Below are positions 21,004 to 28,495 of a stretch of DNA of 30,214 nucleotides, one piece after another (position 1 is the stretch's first letter; every line of letters starts with the position of its first letter). A model generated the notes under the pieces. That model saw only the letters and a list, made by a program, of their open reading frames with translations, made no database searches and had not been told where the DNA came from. A program made the translations under genes and the position numbers. Source of the DNA: Candidatus Margulisiibacteriota bacterium (lineage in GTDB: Bacteria; Margulisbacteria; Termititenacia; Termititenacales; Termititenacaceae); contig JAITIS010000002.1 in the NCBI GenBank assembly GCA_031279305.1, positions 1 to 30,214 on the forward strand, read 5' to 3'.

Positions 21004-22401
21004 ATGACAACTGAAGAACAGACAGTCCAGATTATTGACCCGGCTTTGATCCAAGAGCGCAAATGGCGCGAGGTGCGAAAGGTCTTGGAAAAAAATCCTC
21101 CGCCGGCCGTGGCCGATCTTTTGATGCAGCTGGATAAATCCGCGGCGCTGATTGTTTTCAAAATTCTGCCGCGGGATTTTGCCGCGGAAGTTTTTGCCTA
21201 TCTTGACCCGGTGCAAAAAGATAATTTTTTGAGCTGTCTGAACGACAAAGAAGCTCAGCAGATTGTTTCTGAGCTGACTCCGGACGACCGGACGGATTTG
21301 TTTTCTGAACTGCCGGCCGAAGTGACTCGCCGCGTGCTGCAGCTGTTGCCGCCGCAGGAATTCAAAGAAGTCAGCCTGCTGTTAGGCTATCCAGAGCGCA
21401 GCGTGGGGCGGATGATGACGCCGGATTATGTGACCTGCCAGCCGGACTGGACAGTGGCCAAAACCCTGCGCAATATCCGCGAGCGCGGCAAAGACAGCGA
21501 GACTGTCAATATGGTGTATGTGGTTGACGAGCAGGGACATCTGCTCGATGACATTAAGCTCAGGCATATCATTATGGCCAAGCCGACCACCCGGATCAAG
21601 AAAATCTGCAATGATGTCTTTGTCAGCCTTTCCGCTTTTGATGAGCGGGAAAAAGCCATTCAGCTGATCAAAAAATACGATCTAGTCGCGCTGCCGGTGG
21701 TGGATTCGCAGGGCGTGCTGATCGGCATCGTCACCGTTGATGATCTGCTGGATGTGCAGGACGCGGCAGTCACAGAGGACATATACAAAGGCGCCGGTAT
21801 CAGTATGCCGTCCAATGATCTGCTGGCCACAGCCAATATTAAAAGCATTTCGGTGCGCCTGCTTTTCACTTACCGCATTGTCTGGCTTTTGGTTTTAATT
21901 TTCGTCAATTTATTTTCCGGCGCGGCGTTGTCGCATTTCTCGGATATTATTCAACGCAATATCGTGCTGATCTTTTTTATGCCGCTTTTAATCGACAGCG
22001 GCGGTAACTCCGGTTCGCAGGCGGCCACGCTGGCGATCCGCTCGCTGGCCAAAGGCGATGTCACCTTGACCGACTGGTTCAAACTTTTCAGCAAAGAATT
22101 TCTAGTGGCGCTGCTTTTGGGGTTTACTATGGCGGTCACGGTGGCGGCGCTGGGGTTTTTCCGCGGTCTGCATTTTACCGGGCTGGCGCGCGACGGCTAT
22201 TCCGTGGCCTTGATTACTTTTTTGACGATGCAGTGCATTATTATTTTTAGCAGTTTGCTGGGCATCTCGCTGCCGTTTATTTTTACAAAATTCAGGCTGG
22301 ATCCGGCTGCGGCCAGCGCGCCGATTATCTCTTCGCTGTCCGATATTATGGGCGTGATTATTTATTTTTCCATAGCTACGCTGGTGCTGAGATTTTTTTA
22401 A
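21004..22401 (+). CDS. mgtE: Magnesium transporter MgtE
   Basis: The protein has 465 residues. The MgtE N-domain (about 15-135, with LPRDFAAEVFAYLDP and ELTPDDRTDLFSELP) is a helical superhelix. Two CBS domains (about 138-260; MMTPDYVTC, LVALPVVDSQGVLIGIVTVDDLLD) form the Mg2+-sensing gate. The C-terminal membrane domain (about 285-465) has five helices and the signature SGGNSGSQAATLAIRSLAKGD. Mg2+ binding to the cytosolic part closes the channel, so regulation is built in. I see no room for an Mg riboswitch: only 32 nt separate it from yajQ. A TAAAAT box (20984-20989) and a weak AGCAGG lie upstream. Confidence 0.96.
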   Translation: MTTEEQTVQIIDPALIQERKWREVRKVLEKNPPPAVADLLMQLDKSAALIVFKILPRDFAAEVFAYLDPVQKDNFLSCLNDKEAQQIVSELTPDDRTDLFSELPAEVTRRVLQLLPPQEFKEVSLLLGYPERSVGRMMTPDYVTCQPDWTVAKTLRNIRERGKDSETVNMVYVVDEQGHLLDDIKLRHIIMAKPTTRIKKICNDVFVSLSAFDEREKAIQLIKKYDLVALPVVDSQGVLIGIVTVDDLLDVQDAAVTEDIYKGAGISMPSNDLLATANIKSISVRLLFTYRIVWLLVLIFVNLFSGAALSHFSDIIQRNIVLIFFMPLLIDSGGNSGSQAATLAIRSLAKGDVTLTDWFKLFSKEFLVALLLGFTMAVTVAALGFFRGLHFTGLARDGYSVALITFLTMQCIIIFSSLLGISLPFIFTKFRLDPAAASAPIISSLSDIMGVIIYFSIATLVLRFF

Positions 22402-22412
22402 GTTTCTAGTTA

Positions 22413-22421
22413 TGATAAAAT
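22413..22421 (+). promoter_or_regulatory. Extended -10 promoter (TGATAAAAT) of purM
   Basis: TG-A-TAAAAT ends 10 nt before ATG 22431. No Shine-Dalgarno is found between box and start, implying a leader of about 1-4 nt. Confidence 0.6.
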
Positions 22422-22430
22422 TACTGACCT

Positions 22431-23405
22431 ATGTCTAAACCCCGTTCTTACAAAGCCGCCGGAGTCGATGTGGCAGCTGGCTACGCGGTTGTTGAAAAAA
22501 TAAAAAAGCACGCTGTTTCCACGCAGATACCCGGAGCGCTGGGCGATATCGGCTCTTTTGCCTGTTTTTTTGAGCCGGATTTGACGGGACTAAAAAAACC
22601 GGTGCTGGTGGCCAGCAATGACGGCGTGGGCACCAAAGTCAAACTGGCCGCGGCTACAGGCAGGCACGACACGATTGGCGTTGATCTGGTGGCGATGTCG
22701 GTCAATGACCTGATTTGTTCCGGCGCGGCGCCGCTGTTTTTTCTGGATTACATCGCCGCGCACAAGGTCGATCCGGCGCAAGTGGAGCAGATTGTGGCCG
22801 GCATCGCTGCGGGCTGTCGCCAGTCCGGCTGCGCGCTGATCGGCGGCGAGACGGCGGAAATGAATGATCTGTATCAGCCCGGCGATTATGATCTGGCCGG
22901 TTTTGCGGTGGGCATCGTGGACAAAACTAAAATTCTCAATATCGAGCGCGTGCGAACCGGCGATGTGGTGATCGGCCTGCCCTCGTCCGGCCTGCACAGC
23001 AACGGCTATTCGCTGGCGCGCAAAGCGCTGGGCAAAGCTGATTATGCCGAAATGCTTACGCCCACCAAAATTTATGTCAGAGAAATTCTGGGTTATCTAA
23101 AATCCGGTGTGGAAATTCACTCTATCGCCAATATTACCGGCGGCAGTTTTTATGAAAAACTGGCGCGCGCTATTCCCGCCGGCGTGAATGCCGTGCTTGA
23201 CCCGGCTAGCTGGGAGCCTCTGCCGGTATTTAAGAAAATACAGCGGGCCGGCCGGATCGCGGACAGAGAAATGTACAGCGCTTTTAATATGGGCGTTGGT
23301 ATGTGTTTGATCGTCCCGCCGAAGGAGGCCGAAAAAATCGACGGCAGAATTATTGGTAAAATTGTCGGGGGTAATAAAAAGGTTATAATAGAAGGAATAG
23401 GGTAG
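22431..23405 (+). CDS. purM: Phosphoribosylformylglycinamidine cyclo-ligase (AIR synthetase)
   Basis: The protein has 324 residues. It closes the imidazole ring of AIR using ATP, the fifth step of purine synthesis. Visible family segments are YKAAGVDVAAGYAVVEKI, PVLVASNDGVGTKVKLA, VDLVAMSVNDLICSGAAPLFFLDYIA, GCALIGGETAEM, GLPSSGLHSNGYSLARK, and ITGGSFYEKLARAIP followed by FNMGVGM. The C-terminus ends about 20 residues short of the usual 345, with no sign of a frameshift. It has its own promoter, and no other pur gene is directly next to it; purN is about 1 kb downstream. Confidence 0.96.
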   Translation: MSKPRSYKAAGVDVAAGYAVVEKIKKHAVSTQIPGALGDIGSFACFFEPDLTGLKKPVLVASNDGVGTKVKLAAATGRHDTIGVDLVAMSVNDLICSGAAPLFFLDYIAAHKVDPAQVEQIVAGIAAGCRQSGCALIGGETAEMNDLYQPGDYDLAGFAVGIVDKTKILNIERVRTGDVVIGLPSSGLHSNGYSLARKALGKADYAEMLTPTKIYVREILGYLKSGVEIHSIANITGGSFYEKLARAIPAGVNAVLDPASWEPLPVFKKIQRAGRIADREMYSAFNMGVGMCLIVPPKEAEKIDGRIIGKIVGGNKKVIIEGIG

Positions 23406-23408
23406 TGC

Positions 23409-23427
23409 CGCTTCGACAGGCTCAGCG
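23409..23427. repeat. Short imperfect palindrome CGCTTCGACAGGCTCAGCG
   Basis: The ends CGCT and AGCG can pair around an 11-nt loop. I recall closely similar sequences as short interspersed repeats in several bacterial genomes, translated in spurious ORFs as AEPVEA-like strings, which is seen here on the minus strand. It lies just after purM and covers the last codons and stop of the XRE gene. Confidence 0.55.
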
Positions 23428-23661
23428 CCTTTCGGTTTTATCATATTTAGCGTAATTGAAATTAAATAGTTCTCTCAGTGGAACATCTAAACCGTACGCA
23501 ATTTTTTCTAGTGTGGATAATTTAGGATCTTTCAGACAGCGTTCAATGTAACTCAAAGCAGTTTTGCTCAATCCGCAGCTGTAAGCTAGTTTATCAGCGG
23601 AAATCCCGCGGATTTTACGCGGTTTTTTGATATGCTTGGCTAGTTTTTCTAATGTGGTCAT
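23422..23661 (-). CDS. Small XRE-type helix-turn-helix regulator
   Basis: The protein has 79 residues. Residues about 5-60 form a Cro/CI-type HTH: LAKHIKKPRKIRGISADKLA, then SCGLSKTALSYIERCLKDPK (recognition helix region), then STLEKIAYGLDVPLRELF. The protein is nearly all HTH, so it probably dimerises through the same domain. It is divergent from the barrel gene at 23743, separated by 81 nt that contain matching GTTATC and GATAAC half-sites. Control of its neighbour is likely but unproven. No toxin partner is visible. Its last codons run into a short palindromic repeat. Confidence 0.88.
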   Translation of the reverse strand: MTTLEKLAKHIKKPRKIRGISADKLAYSCGLSKTALSYIERCLKDPKLSTLEKIAYGLDVPLRELFNFNYAKYDKTERR

Positions 23662-23663
23662 AG

Positions 23664-23720
23664 GTTATCTGGAAACAAGCTTAAAGGTTTGCTATGCTTA
23701 AGTAGTTGTCTGGGGATAAC
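23664..23720. promoter_or_regulatory. Divergent regulatory region with inverted GTTATC/GATAAC sites
   Basis: GTTATC (23664-23669) and GATAAC (23715-23720) are inverted copies flanking an extended -10, TGCTATGCT (23690-23698), that faces the barrel gene. Inverted sites around a promoter next to an XRE gene are good operator candidates, but only six base pairs match on each side. Confidence 0.4.
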
Positions 23721-23742
23721 TAGTAAATTATGAGGAGAGCGT

Positions 23743-24411
23743 ATGTATAAAACACTATGTTTGGTGTTGCTATTCGTAATGACAGGCAGTCTTTATGCGG
23801 ATAAAAAATTTACGATAAAAGGAATTTATCAGCCCGACACCCAGTTTAATTTCAATACTTCCGGGACTCTGGCGGGCGGCATAAAAGATGAGTCAGACGG
23901 ATCTTATGATGTTGAAGGCGGTTTTGGCCTTGGCGCGGAAATTTCCGCCTACAGCAATGACCGGCTGGAGATTTTAGGCGGAGTTAATTATATTTTGACT
24001 AGAAAAATTGACAGATTGAGTCTTACAGAAACGTTGTCCTATGGCGGCCAGGCGGTTTCTGGCAGATATGAGGGGCCTGTGGCGGATGACTCAAAACTGG
24101 ATGTGACATCGCTTTATGTGAAGCCGCGTTATTTTTTGGAAAAACCGTCCGCGGACAATGTGGCTATCTATATCGCGGGCAGTCTGTCTTACAATCTGGT
24201 GTCCATTAAAATTGGAAACGCAGGAAATGTAAAAGCGAAAGACGGCTTTGGGTTTGGCTTGTCAGCCGGAATTGTTGTCAATGACTTAATAGATTTAGAA
24301 GCCGCGTACAATATAGCTGTTGGTGATTTTTTACTTAGTGACGAGACTAACGACTGGAAAGGAACTTATAATCTGCCCACGCTTTCTTTAGCGGCTGGGT
24401 TGCGTTTCTAA
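23743..24411 (+). CDS. Putative outer-membrane beta-barrel protein (paralogue of 8740-9399)
   Basis: This encodes 222 residues with Shine-Dalgarno GAGGAG (23732-23737) before ATG 23743. The signal peptide (YKTLCLVLLFVMTGSLYA) is cut near residue 19. The mature protein is built of beta-strand-like alternations and ends AAGLRF, with the final Phe typical of BAM-dependent barrels. The shared blocks with the 8740 protein are FTIKGIYQPD, GFGLGAE, VKPR, LSYNLV and KDGFGFGLS. The pair look like products of an old duplication, diverged mainly in loops. This copy sits next to an XRE regulator and may be conditionally expressed. I cannot say what it transports or binds. Confidence 0.75.
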   Translation: MYKTLCLVLLFVMTGSLYADKKFTIKGIYQPDTQFNFNTSGTLAGGIKDESDGSYDVEGGFGLGAEISAYSNDRLEILGGVNYILTRKIDRLSLTETLSYGGQAVSGRYEGPVADDSKLDVTSLYVKPRYFLEKPSADNVAIYIAGSLSYNLVSIKIGNAGNVKAKDGFGFGLSAGIVVNDLIDLEAAYNIAVGDFLLSDETNDWKGTYNLPTLSLAAGLRF

Positions 24412-24427
24412 ATAATTATTTTATAAC

Positions 24428-24456
24428 GCGGTCTTATCCCTCGAAGATAAGGCCGC
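24428..24456 (+). terminator. Terminator-like hairpin after the barrel gene
   Basis: GCGGTCTTATC (24428-24438) pairs with GATAAGGCCGC (24446-24456) over 11 bp including one G-T pair, with a 7-nt loop. It lies 17 nt beyond the stop. No T-run follows, so it may act as a 3' stabilising hairpin instead. Confidence 0.5.
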
Positions 24457-24475
24457 GGCGGTAGACATGGTTTTG

Positions 24476-24484
24476 TGTTAAAAT
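24476..24484 (+). promoter_or_regulatory. Extended -10 promoter (TGTTAAAAT) of the purN operon
   Basis: TG-T-TAAAAT ends 10 nt before ATG 24494, with no Shine-Dalgarno between. This is a short-leader case. Confidence 0.6.
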
Positions 24485-24493
24485 AATAAAACT

Positions 24494-25042
24494 ATGAAAA
24501 AAATGCTGGCCGTCCTCATCTCCGGCCGCGGCAGTAATTTGCAGGCCATTCAAGAAAATATCGAAAACGGCGTTCTCCAAGGGAATGCGCAAATCGCAGT
24601 GGTTATTTCTAACAAAGCTGAAGCGGCGGGACTGGCCTTTGCCAGAGAACATAAACTAAATACAGCTGTGTGTCCGTCCGAGGCAGCAGTTTTGGCGGAA
24701 TTGGAGAAATACCGGATCGATCTGATCTGTCTGGCTGGTTATATGCGTGTGCTCTCGAGGGATTTTGTGTATAAATATGCCGGCAAGATAATCAATATTC
24801 ATCCGACCCTTTTGCCGAAATATCCGGGACTGCACGTCCACGCCAAAGTGCTGGCGGCCGGCGACAAAGAATCTGGCTGCACCGTGCATTATGTGGATGC
24901 CGGAGTCGACACCGGGAAAATTATCGCGCAGAGAAAAGTCCCCGTCCGGCTTGAGGATACTCCGGACACGCTGGCCGCGCGCGTGCTTAAACAGGAGCAT
25001 ATTTTGTATCCGGAGGTTATCTGGCGATTATGCAAAAAATAA
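24494..25042 (+). CDS. purN: Phosphoribosylglycinamide formyltransferase (GART)
   Basis: The protein has 182 residues. It transfers formyl from 10-formyl-THF to GAR in purine synthesis. Family features are LAVLISGRGSNLQAI (N-terminal phosphate-binding loop), LICLAGYMRVLS, IINIHPTLLPKYPGLHVHAKVL with the catalytic Asn and His, and VHYVDAGVDTGKII with the Asp. In the last motif Lys replaces the Pro usual before II. No ACT domain precedes it, which separates it from purU at 19627. Its C-terminus overlaps the malic enzyme ORF by 13 nt, so they form one transcription unit. Confidence 0.95.
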   Translation: MKKMLAVLISGRGSNLQAIQENIENGVLQGNAQIAVVISNKAEAAGLAFAREHKLNTAVCPSEAAVLAELEKYRIDLICLAGYMRVLSRDFVYKYAGKIINIHPTLLPKYPGLHVHAKVLAAGDKESGCTVHYVDAGVDTGKIIAQRKVPVRLEDTPDTLAARVLKQEHILYPEVIWRLCKK

Positions 25043-26199
25043 AAGAACACAGTCTGGCGGAAATCTTAAAAATTCACGAAAACGGTAAAATCAATGTCGC
25101 CAGCAACGCGCCGATAAAAGACTATGAGACTTTATCCGCGGTCTATACTCCGGGTGTGGCCAAAATCTGCCGGGCTGTCGAAGCCGATCCCGCGCTGGCC
25201 AAGAAATATACTATCGCCGGCAATACTGTCGCTATTGTCACGGACGGCACGGCGGTGCTGGGATTGGGTGATATCGGCGCTCTAGCCGGTCTGCCGGTGA
25301 TGGAGGGCAAAGCCGCGCTGTTTAGGGAATTCGGCGGCGTCAATGCTTTCCCAATACTGCTAGACACTAAGGACACAAATGAGATTATTGAAACTATTTT
25401 GCGTATCGCGCCTACTTTTGGCGGTATCAATCTGGAGGACATCGCCGCGCCGCGCTGTTTTGAGATAGAACGCCGCTTGAAAGAAAAACTAAATATTCCG
25501 GTCTTTCACGATGACCAGCACGGCACGGCTGTGGTAACGCTGGCCGGACTATTCAATGCCCTGAAAGTCGTGAATAAAAAACTGGCGGATGTAAAGATTG
25601 TCATCAACGGCGCTGGCGCGGCGGGCATAGCTGTTGCCAGGCTGTTGCTGGCTTCCGGCGCCGGATATATAACGCTGTGCGACCGCGAGGGAGCCATCCA
25701 CGCGGGGCGCGCTGGACTAAACCCGGAAAAAATGCTTATAGCCGCGCTGACCAACCAAGCCGGACTGCGCGGAGGAGTGAATGAAATATTGGCCGGGCAG
25801 GATGTGTTCATCGGCGTGTCGGTTAAAGACGCGCTGACCGCGGCGGCGGTAAAAACTATGAACAAAGACCCGATCGTTTTTGCGATGGCCAATCCCGATC
25901 CGGAGATCAGGCCGGAATTGATCGTTGATACAGCGGCGGTTATTGCCACCGGCCGCTCGGATTATCCCAATCAAATTAACAATGTGCTCTGCTTCCCCGG
26001 TATGTTCAAAGGGGCTTTTGCCGCGCGCGCGACAGATATCACGCAGGAAATGTGCCTCGCGGCCGCGCGCGCGATCGCCGCCTGCGTCGCGGAAAACGAT
26101 TTGAGTAGAAACAACATCATTCCGTCCGTATTCGATAAAAATGTCGCGGAGGGCGTGGCCGGCGCGGTGGCGGAAGCTTGGCAGAAATACGGGAGATAA
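25030..26199 (+). CDS. Malic enzyme (malate dehydrogenase, oxaloacetate-decarboxylating)
   Basis: The protein has 389 residues of the short bacterial type. It oxidatively decarboxylates malate to pyruvate. Conserved parts are SAVYTPGVAKICRAV (the catalytic Tyr in YTPGVA), TDGTAVLGLGDIGALAGLPVMEGKAALFREFGG, INLEDIAAPRCFEIE (metal ligands), FHDDQHGTAVV, VINGAGAAGIAVARL (the NAD(P) fold), and VFAMANPDPEI. No phosphotransacetylase-like extension is present, unlike the long proteobacterial forms. Cofactor preference cannot be read from the sequence. ATG 25030 overlaps purN; GGAGG at 25012-25016 sits 13 nt upstream, inside purN. Confidence 0.95.
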   Translation: MQKIKEHSLAEILKIHENGKINVASNAPIKDYETLSAVYTPGVAKICRAVEADPALAKKYTIAGNTVAIVTDGTAVLGLGDIGALAGLPVMEGKAALFREFGGVNAFPILLDTKDTNEIIETILRIAPTFGGINLEDIAAPRCFEIERRLKEKLNIPVFHDDQHGTAVVTLAGLFNALKVVNKKLADVKIVINGAGAAGIAVARLLLASGAGYITLCDREGAIHAGRAGLNPEKMLIAALTNQAGLRGGVNEILAGQDVFIGVSVKDALTAAAVKTMNKDPIVFAMANPDPEIRPELIVDTAAVIATGRSDYPNQINNVLCFPGMFKGAFAARATDITQEMCLAAARAIAACVAENDLSRNNIIPSVFDKNVAEGVAGAVAEAWQKYGR

Positions 26200-26209
26200 A
26201 GGAGGATCT

Positions 26210-27043
26210 ATGAAAAAATTCTGGACATTTGCGGTGTTGATTTTGAATATATCTCTGTTTTGTAGCGCGGCCAATCCCGCCAGAGATTTTATCTATGAGC
26301 CGAATGAAGCCGGCGACGGCATAGTTATTACCGGTTATCAGGGTAAAAAAGGCGGAAGAATTGTCATACCTGACAAAATCGAAGGCCTGCCCGTCGTAAA
26401 GTTTGACTGCGGCCCTCTGGACGGCTGGTCGGAAGGACTGATGTATCTGTCGGTTAATAAAAAAAATATTAAAAGAAAACTGAAAGACGGTTCGATCAGG
26501 CCGCGGATCACAAAAGTGATTTTCCCGGACAGCATCACCGAGATCAGCGCCGGCGAGTTTGGCGGAACTTTTGAGTCCTGCACGGAATTAAAAAGCGTGA
26601 CCCTGCCGGACAAAGTCCGCGCCATTCCCGGACTTTTTAGCAACAATAATCCCCGGCTCGTTAATATAAAAATGCCGCGGGAGGTGGAGATTATCGGCGA
26701 GTCCGCGTTTAGCGGCTGTGAGAATCTTAAATCCATCGAATTGCCGGAAGGCCTAAAAGTGATCGCCGATTATGCGTTTTCTGGCTGCGGCCAGCTCCGT
26801 TCGATCAAGATCCCCCGGAGCATTGAGAAAATCGGCTCTATGGCTTTTGGCTCCTGCGCGGAGCTGACAAAGCTGGACATTCCTGACAAACCGATCCGCT
26901 ATGTGTCGATCGAATTGACTTTTGACGCGCAGCTGCGCGAATACGAGAGAGCGGATAATTCCGCTTTTGCCGGCTGTTCGCGGCTGCCTCTGTCCGCGCG
27001 CCAAAAAATATTGAACACCGGCTATCAGGGCAGATTTAATTAA
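26210..27043 (+). CDS. Exported leucine-rich-repeat protein (BspA/LRR_5 type)
   Basis: This encodes 277 residues from ATG 26210, preceded by AGGAGG (26200-26205); the malic enzyme stop is 10 nt upstream. The signal peptide (KKFWTFAVLILNISLFCSAA) is cut near residue 21. The body consists of LRR_5-type repeats with the consensus ITxIxxxAFxGCxxLxxVxLP: FGGTFESCTELKSVTLPDKV, then ESAFSGCENLKSIELPEG, then DYAFSGCGQLRSIKIPRS, then MAFGSCAELTKLDIPDK. BspA-like LRR proteins are surface or periplasmic adhesin-like scaffolds, though many have unknown roles. The C-terminal AFAGCSRLPLSARQKI closes the fold. It sits in a gene run with yggS and an exported protein; ATG of yggS follows its stop directly. 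Confidence 0.9.
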   Translation: MKKFWTFAVLILNISLFCSAANPARDFIYEPNEAGDGIVITGYQGKKGGRIVIPDKIEGLPVVKFDCGPLDGWSEGLMYLSVNKKNIKRKLKDGSIRPRITKVIFPDSITEISAGEFGGTFESCTELKSVTLPDKVRAIPGLFSNNNPRLVNIKMPREVEIIGESAFSGCENLKSIELPEGLKVIADYAFSGCGQLRSIKIPRSIEKIGSMAFGSCAELTKLDIPDKPIRYVSIELTFDAQLREYERADNSAFAGCSRLPLSARQKILNTGYQGRFN

Positions 27044-27691
27044 ATGTCCGTTAAAAATAATCTGCGGAATATTTTAGCCGGACTCGGCTCCGTCCAGCTC
27101 GTCGCGGTGACTAAATACGCCGTGCCGGAACAAGCGCAAGAACTGCTAGTGGCCGGGCATTTTATGCTGGGCGAAAATAAAGTGCAGTCCGCCGCGCTCA
27201 AGGCGGAACAGTATAAACAGCATCCCGTGCAGTGGCATATGCTTGGCCATCTCCAGACAAACAAAGCCAGACAAGCTGTGCGGATATTTGAGCTTATCCA
27301 GAGTGTGGACTCCCCTAAAATTGCCGCGGCTCTTGCCGCGGAGGCGGCCAAAATAGACAAACGCCAAAAAATTCTGGTGCAGGTGAATATCAGCCGCGAG
27401 CCGCAAAAATACGGCGCGGCGCCGGAGGATACGGAAACGCTGTTGCAATACTGCGCCGCTCAGCCCGCGCTGGAGCTGCTGGGCTTGATGGCTATGGCTC
27501 CCGATCTGGCGGACAAAGAGCTGACCCGCCCGTATTTCCGGGAAATGCGGGCGCTTTTTGACCGCTGGGCGGCGTCCTATAATCTGCGGATTTTGAGTCT
27601 GGGGATGTCTGGCGATTATCAGATCGCTGTGCAGGAAGGCGCGAATATGGTTAGAATAGGCTCCGGACTTTTTGCGGAGGGGCAGCGTTGA
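27044..27691 (+). CDS. PLP homeostasis protein, YggS/PROSC family
   Basis: The protein has 215 residues, a little short of the usual 225-235. It is a single-domain TIM barrel binding pyridoxal phosphate through Lys in LVAVTKYAV. Other family parts are LGENKVQSA (usually FGENYVQE), WHMLGHLQTNKA, IQSVDS, QVNISREPQKYGAAPED, LLGLMAMAP, LSLGMSGDYQIAVQEGANMVRIGS. The protein buffers free PLP and affects amino acid balance; it has no known catalytic reaction. Its ATG abuts the stop of the LRR gene (TAAATG), and its stop overlaps the start of the next gene, indicating tight coupling. Confidence 0.94.
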   Translation: MSVKNNLRNILAGLGSVQLVAVTKYAVPEQAQELLVAGHFMLGENKVQSAALKAEQYKQHPVQWHMLGHLQTNKARQAVRIFELIQSVDSPKIAAALAAEAAKIDKRQKILVQVNISREPQKYGAAPEDTETLLQYCAAQPALELLGLMAMAPDLADKELTRPYFREMRALFDRWAASYNLRILSLGMSGDYQIAVQEGANMVRIGSGLFAEGQR

Positions 27692-28425
27692 AAAAAATAT
27701 TTTTTTTATTGTGCAGTCTGTTTTTGTTAGCCGCGGCGCGTTCTCCGGCTCCGCCGCCTTTGTCCAGCGCATCTGCCGGATTGCCTCCGCGTTTTACCTA
27801 TCAGATCCGCGACTATATTGATAAAGATGCCGGTTTTGTGACTGCCGATGTGCGGGTGACGGCTGTGGTTTTGGGCGGCCAGAAATACTGGCACGTGGAG
27901 TCTTTAGAGGGCGGTTATTTCCGCAACAGTGTGACGATGGACTATGCGGATTTTCAGACGGTCTCCGATGAGCGTTATAATATTTTTGGCCGGAGCGGTT
28001 ATCTGAGCGAGTCTTTTCGGCGGCTGCCGGACGGCAAAATAAATTTTTTTCACAAGGCTAAAAATATCAATCTAACCGCCGGCGATCCCGGCAACGTTTA
28101 TTCCCGCTACGCTTTTCTGGTTTCCCTGAGCGGTTTCCCGTTTGAAAAACAGGAGAAAATAGTCCTCAACGCCTATATGTTTGAGTATGGCAATGCGCTG
28201 CCTCTGCGCGCGGTGTATCAGGGGCGGGAAAAAATAAAAGTGCCGGGCGGAGAGTTTGAATGTCACAAACTGGAGCTGGCCGTGGACGGCGTCTTGGGTT
28301 TATTCGCGCCGGATAAATATTATTTGTATTATACGGCGGCCAAGCCCCACCACTTTGTGCGTTTTGATCAAAAAGTTGAAAACGGCCGCTGGCTGTCTAA
28401 CGAGCTGATCAGCATTTCTTATTGA
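27688..28425 (+). CDS. Exported protein, possibly DUF3108-like
   Basis: This encodes 245 residues from TTG 27688, overlapping the yggS stop, with GGAGGGG (27676-27682) upstream. A hydrophobic signal (KKIFFLLCSLFLLAAARS) is followed by a Pro/Ser-rich linker and a beta-rich domain: PRFTYQIRDYIDKDAGFVTADV, then NFFHKAKNINLTAG and FECHKLELAVDGVLG with KYYLYYTAAKPHHFVRF. Such a pattern (a beta-jellyroll-like domain, then G.F.C.KLEL and K.Y.YY...P...V.F) resembles DUF3108 periplasmic proteins, but I am not sure of the match. There is no lipobox cysteine, so it is likely periplasmic. It is the last gene of its operon. Confidence 0.7.
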   Translation: MKKIFFLLCSLFLLAAARSPAPPPLSSASAGLPPRFTYQIRDYIDKDAGFVTADVRVTAVVLGGQKYWHVESLEGGYFRNSVTMDYADFQTVSDERYNIFGRSGYLSESFRRLPDGKINFFHKAKNINLTAGDPGNVYSRYAFLVSLSGFPFEKQEKIVLNAYMFEYGNALPLRAVYQGREKIKVPGGEFECHKLELAVDGVLGLFAPDKYYLYYTAAKPHHFVRFDQKVENGRWLSNELISISY

Positions 28426-28449
28426 CCCTGAGGCTGTCCGATTGGATTG

Positions 28450-28458
28450 TGTTATAAT
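28450..28458 (+). promoter_or_regulatory. Extended -10 promoter (TGTTATAAT) of the helicase gene
   Basis: TG-T-TATAAT ends 38 nt before GTG 28496. This is the long-leader class, and the leader holds a Shine-Dalgarno, GAGAGG (28486-28491), near the start. Confidence 0.6.
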
Positions 28459-28495
28459 TACTTTTTAACTTTTTTCGGAAAGATAGAGAGGCTTT

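Noticed and set aside
23097..23444. 115-aa minus-strand ORF starting near an AEPVEA-like string
   Set aside because: It is the shadow of purM; the string comes from the short dispersed palindrome.
23406..23742. XRE gene as the antitoxin of a toxin-antitoxin pair
   Set aside because: No small toxin-like gene is adjacent; the neighbours are purM and a beta-barrel gene.
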